Shown piece after piece: positions 31,861 to 39,330 of a DNA stretch of 42,768 bases. This stretch comes from a virus. The DNA is taken from positions 1 through 42,768 of IMG/VR virus record IMGVR_UViG_3300044993_000032; one strand, written 5' to 3'. The translations under genes and the position numbers were made by a program. Each line of letters starts with the position of its first letter. Within the stretch, counting starts at the first letter, position 1. The notes beneath the pieces were generated by a model. The model made no database searches. It saw nothing but the letters and a program-made list of their open reading frames with translations, and was not told the origin of the DNA.

Positions 31861-31912
31861 ACGATCATGCTGCGATCATCTGGGCGAGCAGGCCCGGCGG
31901 GTCAATGGCTGC
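31861..31912. repeat. Second copy of the 52-base repeat (intact gene end)
   Basis: It matches 31690-31741 at 48 of 52 positions and contains the last codons and stop of the gene at 31865-32515. Confidence 0.8.
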
Positions 31913-32515
31913 CCATGCGTGCTTCATGGCGGTGGGGGCAGCCCAAGCAGCGGCGTTCGCAGCGGCGATGGTCAGAGCGCCGTAGCGCTCCGGGGCGACG
32001 TCCCCAGCGGGATCGATGTAGAGGGTGTTGGCGGCGTGGGTGGCGGCGTATCCAGCGTTGCGTGCGCCGGCGGTCCAACTGGCGGTAGCGGCGATCTGTG
32101 CGGCGGTGATGGTGCGTTCCTCGCACATGGCACGCCACTCAGCACCGCACCCGCCGTTGTCAGCGATGCGCTGTAGGGACGGCAGCGTGACGGTCCACAT
32201 GTGGTCGAGTAGCACGTCGAGACGGGCACGCTCCCGGCTGTCGTTCCGTCCGGTCGCAGCAGCCGCAGGGAGCAGGGACCGCCACGCGGTGCTGTTGCGG
32301 ATCTCGGCGGGCATCGCATCCTGCACGACCGCGATCCAGTGGCCGACCACGAGGCTCATGCCGTCCGGCACCCGGTCGCTCAGGACGCCGAACAGCGCGA
32401 GGTTGATCGCCTCCAGCGAGTTCGGCTCATCAACGGTGCCGAGGCCCACGCTCAACCGTGGATGCGCGGCCAAGAACTTCTCGACCTGGCGGGCGATGAC
32501 AGCGGGATCACTCAT
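31865..32515 (-). CDS. Hypothetical protein, GC-rich, alanine-rich helical
   Basis: A 216-residue protein that starts in an ATGA overlap with the tiny gene before it. It contains LGTVDEPNSLEAINLALFG, LVVGHWIAVVQDAM and an alanine-rich second half. GC content and codon choice (GCG, CTG, GGC, CGC) stand out clearly against the rest of the phage and look streptomycete-like. No enzymatic motif is seen. It is likely recently acquired from another actinophage or host. Confidence 0.65.
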   Translation of the reverse strand: MSDPAVIARQVEKFLAAHPRLSVGLGTVDEPNSLEAINLALFGVLSDRVPDGMSLVVGHWIAVVQDAMPAEIRNSTAWRSLLPAAAATGRNDSRERARLDVLLDHMWTVTLPSLQRIADNGGCGAEWRAMCEERTITAAQIAATASWTAGARNAGYAATHAANTLYIDPAGDVAPERYGALTIAAANAAAWAAPTAMKHAWAAIDPPGLLAQMIAA

Positions 32516-32604
32516 CGGTCGGGCCTCCGCAGAGTGCGGCGTCGATCGCGGCCAGGTCGGCGCATGCCCGCCGTGCGCGCTCCGGGTAGCCCGCGGGCAG
32601 TCAT
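32512..32604 (-). CDS. Tiny arginine-rich protein, 30 residues
   Basis: It begins in a TGATG overlap with the preceding gene and ends in an ATGA overlap with the next one. It is very basic (MRRPGRDRRRTLRRPDR). The coupling on both sides supports expression; the composition could also be a by-product of high GC. Confidence 0.4.
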   Translation of the reverse strand: MTARGLPGARTAGMRRPGRDRRRTLRRPDR

Positions 32605-32939
32605 CACGCTGCACCCCCGGTAGCGCACGGCATCCACGAGCCAACGACACGCGCCTCGATCCGGTGCGGCGCGTAGTCCGGGTATTCCTCGTCCATCTCC
32701 TTCGCGGTCTCGTGCGCCACGTACCACTCGCTCAGCAGGCGGCCGGCGAGATCCTCGGTGTACGTGGCACCTCCGTTGTCCACGATACGGTATTCGGTTG
32801 CGAACTGCTCACTCATTAGTTGTATCCTTTCATTTCCGTAGCCGTCAGAGATACGGACCCAACGACTGCCATTCCAGACGTGGACCATCCCGGCGAGGGA
32901 TGAGTCGTTACGTATGACGAAGATCCCTTGTTCCCTCAT
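32604..32939 (-). CDS. Hypothetical protein spanning the island boundary
   Basis: A 111-residue protein starting in an ATGA overlap with the helicase stop. An internal ATG at 32816 with AAAGGA upstream could give a 70-residue form. The N-terminal 40 residues (VHVWNGSRWVRISDGYGNE) have phage-like composition, while the C-terminal 60 residues are GC-rich. The join of an acquired segment may therefore lie inside this gene. Its function is unknown. Confidence 0.6.
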   Translation of the reverse strand: MREQGIFVIRNDSSLAGMVHVWNGSRWVRISDGYGNERIQLMSEQFATEYRIVDNGGATYTEDLAGRLLSEWYVAHETAKEMDEEYPDYAPHRIEARVVGSWMPCATGGAA

Positions 32940-34342
32940 ACGTCCCCTAGGATTTGCTTGATCCAACTCCACTTCATTTCGATTTTCTGCTTTCGACCCA
33001 GGTCTACCGTATCACGAGCCATAATATCGATGACCGACACAGTATCTTTCTGTCCATGACGGTGAAGGCGGTCTTCTGCTTGTTGATTGAGTGCTGGAGA
33101 CCAGGCACGATCAAGGAAGACTACTGTGTTAGCTGCCCACAGATCGACGCCTACGCCTCCAGCCGTAATTGTTCCAACGAAAACTCTGACTTCACCAGTT
33201 TGGAACTTTCGAATGTTATTCGATCGGACGTCAGGTGGAACGTCTCCTGTAAGGAGAACGTAGGAGATGTTCTCCTTCGTAAGCCTCTCGGCTACTAGGT
33301 TGACCAGTTGCTTGAATTGGGTGAAAACGACTACTTGCTCCCCTTCGTACTCTTCCAAGAGCTGCATTAGTGCATCGATCTTAGAAGACGGCTCAGCCAA
33401 TCTCACTTCATGATTATCATTAATGGTAGCAGAGGCTACTGCGAACTGCTGCAAACGCATCAATTGAGCAATTACCACAGGGGCTACTAGCGGTTTGTCC
33501 TGATTCTGTCCGACCCAGGTGATCATGTCTCGACGCATCTCGTTGTATGCCTTACGCTGTACCGGACTGAGATCCACCCAGATCGGCGGCAAGTAGACCT
33601 TGTCAGGAAGCTGAGGCATCACACCTTCTGGATGATGCGCACAACAGCGACCCTTCTTGAGGTGTCTCACATAGAACGGAGCAATCCTAGTCTGCAAGTG
33701 CTCTACGTTCTTTGGCCCTATGACCTTGTGGAACTGTTGGGGGTAGACGATCTCGTAGTCGACGTAGTCCCTGTAGAATCGCCAGTATGAAGCGAAGTCC
33801 TGGGGATAGAGCCAGTTCAGAACTGACCAGAGTTCGTCAGGACGATTGATAGCAGGCGTACCCGACATAGCTGTCTTGTATTTTGTCTTAATCCGCTTGA
33901 AGGCTTGGGTCTGTTGAGCCTTACGATTCTTGATCCTGTGGCACTCATCAGCGATCACGTGGAACCAATACATATCCTTCATCTGCGGAACGAGCAGACG
34001 GAGAGCCTCGTAATGCATTACGAAGTAACCGCCTCGTTCGTCGTTTAGAAACTGTTTGAACGCCCGATCACGATTCTTCGGATCAATTACGTAGACGGGA
34101 AGGTCAGTAAGCTCCTCCAGATGACGAGGCCAAACGTTCATGGTCACGACCAAAGGGGAAACTACCACTAAGGTGCGCTTCGCAGGACGCCATTGGACGT
34201 CCTCTACGCGAAGCCGCAAGTCCCTAGCAATAGCTTCGTAGGTCTTACCTGTGCCCATTTCGTTTCCAATTAGGGCGCCTGTCTGGCCTGCGAGCTTCTC
34301 GACATCCTCCGCTTGAAAAGGGAAGAGTTCGAACTTCATCAT
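32936..34342 (-). CDS. SNF2-type DNA helicase/translocase
   Basis: A 468-residue superfamily 2 ATPase: FQAEDVEKLAGQTGALIGNE with GNEMGTGKT (motif I) near residue 25, DECHRIKN (motif II) near 135, MSGTPAINRPDELW (motif III) near 158, VVVFTQFKQLVN (motif IV) near 345, and QQAEDRLHRHGQ (motif VI) near 428. It probably remodels protein on DNA or helps replication or recombination. ATG 34342 has GAGG nearby; ATG 34363 lacks a ribosome-binding site and would overlap the gene upstream. Confidence 0.9.
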   Translation of the reverse strand: MMKFELFPFQAEDVEKLAGQTGALIGNEMGTGKTYEAIARDLRLRVEDVQWRPAKRTLVVVSPLVVTMNVWPRHLEELTDLPVYVIDPKNRDRAFKQFLNDERGGYFVMHYEALRLLVPQMKDMYWFHVIADECHRIKNRKAQQTQAFKRIKTKYKTAMSGTPAINRPDELWSVLNWLYPQDFASYWRFYRDYVDYEIVYPQQFHKVIGPKNVEHLQTRIAPFYVRHLKKGRCCAHHPEGVMPQLPDKVYLPPIWVDLSPVQRKAYNEMRRDMITWVGQNQDKPLVAPVVIAQLMRLQQFAVASATINDNHEVRLAEPSSKIDALMQLLEEYEGEQVVVFTQFKQLVNLVAERLTKENISYVLLTGDVPPDVRSNNIRKFQTGEVRVFVGTITAGGVGVDLWAANTVVFLDRAWSPALNQQAEDRLHRHGQKDTVSVIDIMARDTVDLGRKQKIEMKWSWIKQILGDV

Positions 34343-34346
34343 GGCC

Positions 34347-34844
34347 TCAGATCGGTTCGACATAGGGAGCCCAGCACAAGGAACTCACGTCCTCACCAAG
34401 CCAGCTCAAGAGTTCGTACCAGGTGTACGCCTTAGGCGACTTCGGACCTGTGGTGTACCACCTGCCGTTGCTCTTGATAGCGGCGTAGATGTACGACTTG
34501 TTTGAGTAGGAGTAGTGCTTGGTAAAGGTGATTACCGCACCGTTGTCAAAGTCATCTTGAGGTAGAGCCAGCAACCTCTCCTTCTCGGCCTCCAATTCCT
34601 GAATGCGCCTTTCGATGTTACTGATACGATCCACGTCTCCAACCCTGACCTCTGGAACCCAGCCCGTTCCCTGCACATGAATGCAGGGAACGAGTTCTCC
34701 AATGGGCACTTGCTTGTAACGGAATCGGTCCATACCGTTCCACGTTACTGCGGCCTTTGTCTTTCCGTCACGGTAACCCTTGAAGATTCCTACGGCACGA
34801 GTCTTCGTACTCATGACGTAGTCACCGATGTTGAACTGTCTCAA
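34347..34844 (-). CDS. Hypothetical protein with small beta and coiled-coil parts
   Basis: A 165-residue protein. The N-terminal 75 residues have a beta-barrel look (FNIGDYVMSTKTRAVGIFKG), then a coiled coil (SNIERRIQELEAEKERLLAL), then a beta-rich end. The start is TTG, overlapping the previous stop, with GGGGGG eight bases upstream. It is coupled to the helicase downstream. No family is recognised. Confidence 0.68.
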   Translation of the reverse strand: MRQFNIGDYVMSTKTRAVGIFKGYRDGKTKAAVTWNGMDRFRYKQVPIGELVPCIHVQGTGWVPEVRVGDVDRISNIERRIQELEAEKERLLALPQDDFDNGAVITFTKHYSYSNKSYIYAAIKSNGRWYTTGPKSPKAYTWYELLSWLGEDVSSLCWAPYVEPI

Positions 34845-35095
34845 ATGTATTGCCCCCCTTGAGACTCGTCGTCGTCCGAGTTCTTTTCCCGAACGTGAAC
34901 GGAGATGTTAGCCATCATCTGGCCGTAGGCGTTCTGTACCGGAATCGCATTCATGTCGTAGTCGTACTCGTAGGGAATCGGTCGCTTCTGGTCGTCTACG
35001 TAGTGACGTCTAGCTACCCTTTCGATAGCCTTAGATACGTCACTAGCGGTTGATGACAAAGGCATAGCAAGTTGGAAGTACAAGTCCTTTGCCAT
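34841..35095 (-). CDS. Hypothetical protein
   Basis: An 84-residue protein. The opening YFQLAMPLSSTASDVSKAI is followed by ARRHYVDDQKRPIPYEYDYD, and the tail is acidic. The start follows the upstream stop directly (TAA ATG). No function can be assigned. Confidence 0.65.
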   Translation of the reverse strand: MAKDLYFQLAMPLSSTASDVSKAIERVARRHYVDDQKRPIPYEYDYDMNAIPVQNAYGQMMANISVHVREKNSDDDESQGGQYI

Positions 35096-35329
35096 TTACA
35101 GGTCCTTCGGATCAGAAGCGGTGTGGAACAACTCAACGGTTGTGCTTTCGAGGTAATGTTGGTACTCGACGATCAAACTGACCAGACTATCTGCAACTTC
35201 AGGACTAGCCTGCGTAAGCTCGATACCAGTCAGTCCTCGACCGTCTTCCTCCAACATCGGACGAAGGCACTCAAAGATCGCCTGAGGCGTTCCATTCGTA
35301 GCATCGAAGATGAGAGTAATCCTTGTCAC
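35096..35329 (-). CDS. Hypothetical protein
   Basis: A 77-residue alpha/beta protein (ITLIFDATNGTPQAIFECL) starting at GTG, which overlaps the upstream stop, with GGAGGAG nearby. It is similar in size to other early small actinophage proteins. No family is recognised. Confidence 0.63.
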   Translation of the reverse strand: MTRITLIFDATNGTPQAIFECLRPMLEEDGRGLTGIELTQASPEVADSLVSLIVEYQHYLESTTVELFHTASDPKDL

Positions 35330-35532
35330 TCTAGGGGCTCCTCCTGAATTTGACCGTTACATGCCGCACACAGCGTCTCTCTCCACCAAGTTCCTTTGTA
35401 GAGGAAATACCGTCGTCTTGTCTTGCCGAATTTTCGGCACTGAGAACAGAACAAGCCCTTTTCAGGTTCGTATTCGCTGATAGGCTTATACTCACTTCCG
35501 ACGTGTTTCCTTTTTCGTCTGTAGAGCTTCAT
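35326..35532 (-). CDS. Small zinc-ribbon protein
   Basis: A 68-residue protein with two CxxC pairs, GLFCSQCRKFGKTRR and ETLCAACNGQ, separated by about 25 residues and rich in lysine and arginine. It probably binds nucleic acid or RNA polymerase. The start is unsure: ATG 35532 lacks a good ribosome-binding site, and GTG 35565 or an internal ATG would lengthen it and overlap the previous gene more. Confidence 0.6.
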   Translation of the reverse strand: MKLYRRKRKHVGSEYKPISEYEPEKGLFCSQCRKFGKTRRRYFLYKGTWWRETLCAACNGQIQEEPLE

Positions 35533-35722
35533 TCGCGGAGGCAACATCCACGACTCGTCTGCCACAGATACACGACTCCGTCTCGATTACGCCATTACGA
35601 ATGTAGTAGTACACGAGCTGAGGTGTCATACCCTTGAGTCTTGCATACTCCCTAGGGGAAAGCTTCGTAGCACCTTCCAGCTCGAACTTATCGAACTCAT
35701 CGAACAAGTCATCGATCGGCAT
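35492..35722 (-). CDS. Helix-turn-helix-like regulator of the PQxVYYYI family
   Basis: A 76-residue protein with SPREYARLKGMTPQLVYYYI near residue 20, matching the paralogues at 215, 37774 and 39352. CICGRRVVDV then forms the wing-like part. The start overlaps the previous stop (TGATG). It probably binds DNA as a small excisionase/MerR-like protein. Confidence 0.7.
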   Translation of the reverse strand: MPIDDLFDEFDKFELEGATKLSPREYARLKGMTPQLVYYYIRNGVIETESCICGRRVVDVASANEALQTKKETRRK

Positions 35723-35979
35723 CAGCGTACGATGTTTCCTGCAAGATCGAGCTGCCCACCACGCTTCAACGCGTTGATGTAGTTGTCGACTTGTACTTGC
35801 TTCCACTCTTCGCAATGCTTACAAAGCTGTTCGTGTTCGAGCCAGTCGTTCAACCTGTCAAGCTTTGTCTTTGTCGACGTACCCTTCAACGAGATACGAA
35901 ATGCTTGCCAGACATCACAGTCAATAGCAGTCATGATCTCCGCCTTCGTCAAGTGCTGTACGTCATGTTCCCAGCGCAT
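35722..35979 (-). CDS. Hypothetical protein with paired cysteines
   Basis: An 85-residue protein with AGGAGG upstream. It is helical (HLTKAEIMTAIDCDVWQAF) with CKHCEEWKQ near residue 55. It may bind metal and DNA; no family is certain. Confidence 0.63.
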   Translation of the reverse strand: MRWEHDVQHLTKAEIMTAIDCDVWQAFRISLKGTSTKTKLDRLNDWLEHEQLCKHCEEWKQVQVDNYINALKRGGQLDLAGNIVR

Positions 35980-36163
35980 CTTGCCTCCTGTATGAAATCT
36001 CGTCGATATGGCGACAATGCTTACGATACTTCCAGCCTTCGCACGTACAACGCACGCCATTTGTATCTACTACCACGGTGTGTACTAAGCCTGGACGACT
36101 TTTCGACGCAAACGTGTACACACCCGCTTCGCTTGGTTCATCGGCAACGTTGTACGTCGGCAT
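35963..36163 (-). CDS. SWIM-like zinc-finger protein
   Basis: A 66-residue protein with GGGAGGG upstream. It has the SWIM signature CTCEGWKYRKHCRHI (CxC...CxH) near residue 39, after a beta part (AGVYTFASKSRPGLVHTVVV). SWIM domains bind DNA or proteins. It overlaps the next gene by 17 bases and is transcribed from the promoter element at 36205. Confidence 0.75.
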   Translation of the reverse strand: MPTYNVADEPSEAGVYTFASKSRPGLVHTVVVDTNGVRCTCEGWKYRKHCRHIDEISYRRQDALGT

Positions 36164-36204
36164 CTTCCCTCCCAAGCATTGAGCCTATCGCAGCTTCTCC
36201 TTCT

Positions 36205-36239
36205 ATTATCTAGAGGAAGTATACGCCAAAGCACGGTCC
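36205..36239 (-). promoter_or_regulatory. Leftward promoter element, copy 1
   Basis: On the minus strand this holds GTGCTTTGGCGTATACT and AGATAAT, spaced like -35 and -10 boxes. It matches 27 of 35 bases of the element at 41958-41992. A second CGTGCTTTGG lies immediately upstream. It probably drives the genes at 36163 and leftward. Confidence 0.65.
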
Positions 36240-36294
36240 AAAGCACGCGCGTTCTCGCTGAGCGAGCCACGTTTGACAACGTATGTCTAACTCG

Positions 36295-36312
36295 AGTCTC
36301 TGCATTGAGACT
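36295..36312. promoter_or_regulatory. Operator-like inverted repeat
   Basis: AGTCTC and GAGACT flank TGCATT, in the gap downstream of the WhiB gene. It resembles the palindrome at 19291-19306 and the repeat at 42166-42179. A CTCGAG palindrome lies next to it. Confidence 0.5.
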
Positions 36313-36350
36313 TGGGTAGAGACTTATATCAATCCTTCTAACGTGCTAGG

Positions 36351-36635
36351 TTAGACTTCGTGAGAGACATCCTTAGACTCACGTAGTAACTCCGCGCGTT
36401 CGTTCTGCGTAAGCCCACCCCAAATTCCCGCTTCCTGAGTCATGCCATAGGTACGACAGGGGATCTTCACAGGACACTTGGCGCACACTGATTTCACATA
36501 CAGAAGGTCACTAACCTTCATGCGCATAGTCGGAAACCAGAGTTCTGACCTGGAATCTTTTGCACATAGACCATCGCGTGCGAGGAGATCCAGGAGGCCT
36601 TTCTCATCGGATCCCAGGAGGTCTTTCGGCTCCAA
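36351..36635 (-). CDS. WhiB-family iron-sulfur transcriptional regulator
   Basis: A 94-residue protein with the four conserved cysteines of WhiB proteins (near residues 24, 51, 54 and 60: GLCAKDSRS, VCAKCPVKIPCRTYG) and the GIWGGLTQNERAEL motif. These small proteins hold an iron-sulfur cluster and bind the primary sigma factor. Phage versions reprogram host transcription. TTG start, nine bases after AGGAG. It shows that the host is an actinobacterium. It overlaps the gene before it by 32 bases. Confidence 0.9.
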   Translation of the reverse strand: MEPKDLLGSDEKGLLDLLARDGLCAKDSRSELWFPTMRMKVSDLLYVKSVCAKCPVKIPCRTYGMTQEAGIWGGLTQNERAELLRESKDVSHEV

Positions 36636-36909
36636 GTTCCTGCTCTCCTAGAGTCTGTTCGATATAACGCCTCGCAGCTGCCTCTTGATCTGCAGAGAGA
36701 TCCGGATACTGCTTCGGTCCGGCCTTGCGTTCCGGAATCGAACCATCCTTAAGGACCTGCACGATCCAAGTTGTATTGTACCACGTACAGCGTTCGTTCT
36801 CGCAACGCAGCGTATGCACCATACCGCCATTCCCACCAGGGTGAATAGCAATTTGATTGCCAGGCTGTCCGCACTTAGGGCAACGCCGAGCCTCTTCCCA
36901 GCTAGCCAC
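36604..36909 (-). CDS. Zinc-ribbon protein
   Basis: A 101-residue protein with CPKCGQPGNQ near residue 10 and CENERCTWY near 36, a treble-clef or ribbon fold, and a helical charged C-terminus. GTG start with AGGAGG upstream. It may act in transcription or nucleic-acid binding next to WhiB. Confidence 0.72.
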   Translation of the reverse strand: MASWEEARRCPKCGQPGNQIAIHPGGNGGMVHTLRCENERCTWYNTTWIVQVLKDGSIPERKAGPKQYPDLSADQEAAARRYIEQTLGEQELGAERPPGIR

Positions 36910-37327
36910 CGACGGACCTCCTGAACCTCTCCAACTCCGTCACACGACGATTCAGATCACGAAGCTGCTGCTCGATGGTATCTAGGCGGTCATCCGTCTT
37001 CGTCTTGGTGACGAAGTCAGCGCGACTACTCTGAAACAGAACGAGTGAAGGTTCCTGCACCAAGAGCCACTGTGATGGCGTACTACCACCACCACGACGT
37101 AGCTGTCGGATGCAATCCATGCGAAGTAGCGCTCTGCGGATATAGGTATAGTACGGCGTTGGCATCCCCAGCTTCTGAACGAGTTTCGTAAGGAAGCCTT
37201 CGTACACTAGTAAGGTGGTGCCATCTTGGTATTGCTCTTCTGCTTCCTTCATCATTGCCTTGTACAGCTCTTCACAGTGCTGCAACAATGCAGGTTCAGC
37301 TAGCAAACCGTCGGCATCGGCCGCCAT
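36902..37327 (-). CDS. Hypothetical helical protein with coiled-coil end
   Basis: A 141-residue protein with GGGAGAAAC upstream. Residues 40-80 could be a winged helix (YEGFLTKLVQKLGMPTPYYT, then YIRRALLRMDCIRQLRRGG). The C-terminus is a coiled coil (RLDTIEQQLRDLNRRVTELE). A regulatory or DNA-binding role is possible. Confidence 0.68.
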   Translation of the reverse strand: MAADADGLLAEPALLQHCEELYKAMMKEAEEQYQDGTTLLVYEGFLTKLVQKLGMPTPYYTYIRRALLRMDCIRQLRRGGGSTPSQWLLVQEPSLVLFQSSRADFVTKTKTDDRLDTIEQQLRDLNRRVTELERFRRSVGG

Positions 37328-37536
37328 GTTTCTCCCTTCACGTAAGCATAAAGCTTCTCACGAATGGTGATAGCCATACCGTGCCTACTATGCATCCCAC
37401 TGACAAAGGATAGCAGTTCCTCAACAGAACTAGCAGGCGTCTCGACGAGGCTGTTCGTTGTAGCCTCTTCGTACCCGTCGATCCAGAAGTCTAGGATGTC
37501 GACCAGATACTGAGCCTCTTCGGTACTCAAGTCCAA
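37300..37536 (-). CDS. Hypothetical protein
   Basis: A 78-residue helical protein (EEAQYLVDILDFWIDGYEEA) starting at TTG with GGGAGG about nine bases upstream. It is the first gene of the transcript from the promoter at 37570. Confidence 0.63.
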   Translation of the reverse strand: MDLSTEEAQYLVDILDFWIDGYEEATTNSLVETPASSVEELLSFVSGMHSRHGMAITIREKLYAYVKGETWRPMPTVC

Positions 37537-37569
37537 CTTACGTTCCTCCCTAGAGTGTCGCTATACTTT

Positions 37570-37598
37570 ATTATACAGGAACCAGATGGACCACTCAA
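37570..37598 (-). promoter_or_regulatory. Promoter of the WhiB/zinc-ribbon cluster
   Basis: TTGAGT and TATAAT on the minus strand are separated by 17 bases, about 35 bases before the gene starting at 37536. Confidence 0.75.
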
Positions 37599-37623
37599 CG
37601 GTATTCAGGTGACCCTAAAAAGA

Positions 37624-37658
37624 GGACCCTCCTGACGCTGCACCCGTCAGGAGGGTCC
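37624..37658 (-). terminator. Intrinsic terminator
   Basis: A perfect 14-base-pair stem (GGACCCTCCTGACG with CGTCAGGAGGGTCC, 7-base loop) is followed on the minus strand by TCTTTTT. It ends the transcript of the gene at 37774-38124. Confidence 0.85.
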
Positions 37659-37728
37659 GATGTGTCGTGCGCGTCCTTGTCGGGGTCGCCGGCTAAAACA
37701 AGGCGCAGCTGCTACGACACGACTTAGT

Positions 37729-37758
37729 GGATGCGGAGGCTTTGACACCTCCGCATCC
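37729..37758 (-). terminator. Second hairpin after the 37774 gene
   Basis: An 11-base-pair stem (GGATGCGGAGG with CCTCCGCATCC, 8-base loop) lies just beyond the stop codon. It has no T-tract and may pause or stabilise the transcript before the stronger terminator. Confidence 0.6.
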
Positions 37759-37773
37759 TGGCTCGCTGCGGTA

Positions 37774-38124
37774 CTAGGCCTTGGCGGCCTCCTCCTTGGC
37801 AGCCTTCTTCGCAGCCTTCTCCGCCTCCTTGTGCTGGAGGAACGAGAGACCCTCCTCCAGCGGGATGACGATACGAGGCTTCGTACCCTCGCCCCGGTCC
37901 TTCTGTGGGAAGCCCTTCATGTTCTTGAGGTACCCGTAGACGATCTGCGGGCGGACCTCAGAACCGCGAACCTCGCTGAGACGCTTGGCGAACTCAACGG
38001 GGGCGACGAAGCCCTCCTCAACCGGAGTCTTGGTGCTCTCCTTGGTGGCCTTCGCCTTCTGCTTGGGGGTCTCCTCGACCGTCTCGGTGACGTCAGCCGC
38101 AGGAGCCTCGTTGATACGTGCCAT
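37774..38124 (-). CDS. Helix-turn-helix-like protein with basic tail
   Basis: A 116-residue protein. The N-terminal 35 residues are acidic and disordered. FVAPVEFAKRLSEVRG and VRPQIVYGYLKNMKGFP form the same HTH-like unit as in the genes at 215, 35492 and 39352. The end is rich in lysine and alanine (EKAAKKAAKEEAAKA), like a histone-type or nucleoid-binding tail. GGGAGGG precedes the ATG. It has its own promoter and terminator. Confidence 0.75.
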   Translation of the reverse strand: MARINEAPAADVTETVEETPKQKAKATKESTKTPVEEGFVAPVEFAKRLSEVRGSEVRPQIVYGYLKNMKGFPQKDRGEGTKPRIVIPLEEGLSFLQHKEAEKAAKKAAKEEAAKA

Positions 38125-38169
38125 AGTATTTCCCTCCCTCTATGGGTTGGTGGTTTGATGTTGCTTTTG

Positions 38170-38198
38170 ATTATAGAGCATCCCTTGGGAACACTCAC
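38170..38198 (-). promoter_or_regulatory. Promoter of the 37774 gene
   Basis: GTGAGT and TATAAT on the minus strand are 17 bases apart, in the same style as the other small-gene promoters here. Confidence 0.68.
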
Positions 38199-38218
38199 GT
38201 TTAGACAACTGGATTTTT

Positions 38219-38542
38219 TTAGCGCGTAGTCCCTCCTTCAGACTCTACATACAGATGAAGACGTACGACGTATCGATGGACGAGTCTACTTAATGGCCAG
38301 CATCCGAAAACCATGACGGCAATGCCAATTGGGATCGTCACGATGGGGATGCAAAGCAACAAGCCTAAGAACACAAACGGAACTGCGTATACGAACGTTA
38401 CACTTGCCAGCAACGTATACCAGAAGCCGTTCGGTTTCTTAACCGGCTTGATGAGATCCTGCCTACCTCCAGCCTCTAGGACCCTATTGCGAAGGTGAGC
38501 AGGCAGAGCATCAAGTAGCTCGTCAAACTCTTCACCCTGCAC
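38219..38542 (-). CDS. Membrane protein
   Basis: A 107-residue protein with two predicted membrane segments around residues 40-80 (VTFVYAVPFVFLGLLLCIPI, then IGIAVMVFGCWPLSRLV). The N-terminus is cytoplasmic and charged. GTG start with weak ribosome-binding support, 12 bases after the preceding stop. Superinfection exclusion or membrane modulation are possible but not shown. Confidence 0.6.
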   Translation of the reverse strand: MQGEEFDELLDALPAHLRNRVLEAGGRQDLIKPVKKPNGFWYTLLASVTFVYAVPFVFLGLLLCIPIVTIPIGIAVMVFGCWPLSRLVHRYVVRLHLYVESEGGTTR

Positions 38543-38555
38543 TCTTGTCCACTAC

Positions 38556-38867
38556 TTACTCCTCCTCTGGTTCGTATTGTGGCTTGAAGAAATCATCGAC
38601 AATGGCCTTAGCTTCTTCCTGCGTCATCTCGTAGTCCGAGATCACGATGCTGAAGAAAGGTCCACTCTTGACTACTGGTCCCTGACGAGGATGCCACGCC
38701 ATCATATGAGGGTAGCCAGGATCTGTGAAGTACAATCTCGGCGGCACATGCGGACCATGTTCTTCTACCCACAGGTCGATGAGCTGGTTGCACAAGCGGG
38801 AGACTTCTTGGAAGTCAAGCCACTCTTGGCCGGCAACTTTCCAGTAGACAACTGCTTCGTTACCCAT
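38556..38867 (-). CDS. Hypothetical protein
   Basis: A 103-residue acidic protein with motifs FQEVSRLCNQLIDLWVEEHG and FFSIVISDYEMTQEEAKAIV. The start overlaps the previous stop. No family is recognised. Confidence 0.65.
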   Translation of the reverse strand: MGNEAVVYWKVAGQEWLDFQEVSRLCNQLIDLWVEEHGPHVPPRLYFTDPGYPHMMAWHPRQGPVVKSGPFFSIVISDYEMTQEEAKAIVDDFFKPQYEPEEE

Positions 38868-39234
38868 TGACGCTGAGGTTGATGTTCTTCACCGCGCCTT
38901 CCAGGATCGCCTTCACGTCACCTTGAACCCGTCGTACGTATTCCCGATCCTCGTCGTAGAACTGCTGCCATTGGTCCGTGTCGGGCATGGGTGCCAGGTG
39001 GCCGAGGTTCGCCTTAGAGGCAATAGCCGCCATCCCAGCTGCGAACACCTCAGCGCTGTCGATCCAGTTATCGACCAGAGCAGACAATATAGCCATACGT
39101 CTGCAAGCCTGATCAATGCCGTCGGGTCCGCCTTCCTGGATTATCTTGACGGTGTTCTTGAACTCCTCCACCAGTACGTTGGCCGAATCACTTACGGCCT
39201 TTCTCATCTTGAATAGACATTCTTCGGTTCGCAT
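38860..39234 (-). CDS. Hypothetical helical protein
   Basis: A 124-residue protein with AAAGGA upstream, almost all helix (NVLVEEFKNTVKIIQEGG, RMAILSALVDNWIDSAEVF). No family is recognised. Confidence 0.65.
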   Translation of the reverse strand: MRTEECLFKMRKAVSDSANVLVEEFKNTVKIIQEGGPDGIDQACRRMAILSALVDNWIDSAEVFAAGMAAIASKANLGHLAPMPDTDQWQQFYDEDREYVRRVQGDVKAILEGAVKNINLSVNG

Positions 39235-39253
39235 GTCTGGGTTCCTTTCTGCT

Positions 39254-39310
39254 GTGTCCCAGGAGGGAGGTCACCTCTCTATAGTGGAGGTGACCTCCTT
39301 CTTGGGACAC
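39254..39310 (-). terminator. Long imperfect hairpin, terminator of the 39352 gene
   Basis: A 24-base-pair stem (GTGTCCCA... with ...GGGACAC), with two G-U positions and a short loop. It follows the stop of the minus-strand gene at 39352 and precedes the next gene's ribosome-binding site. Confidence 0.7.
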
Positions 39311-39330
39311 ACCATTAGCTGGTGTGTCCC

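Noticed and set aside
32025-32819. 264-residue plus-strand open frame in the GC-rich island
   Set aside because: High GC produces long open frames on both strands. This one is arginine/alanine-rich, lacks a start signal and crosses several minus-strand genes with strong ribosome-binding sites.
37660-38229. 189-residue plus-strand open frame with leucine-rich composition
   Set aside because: It is the mirror of the lysine/alanine-rich HTH gene at 37774-38124 and includes two terminator hairpins.
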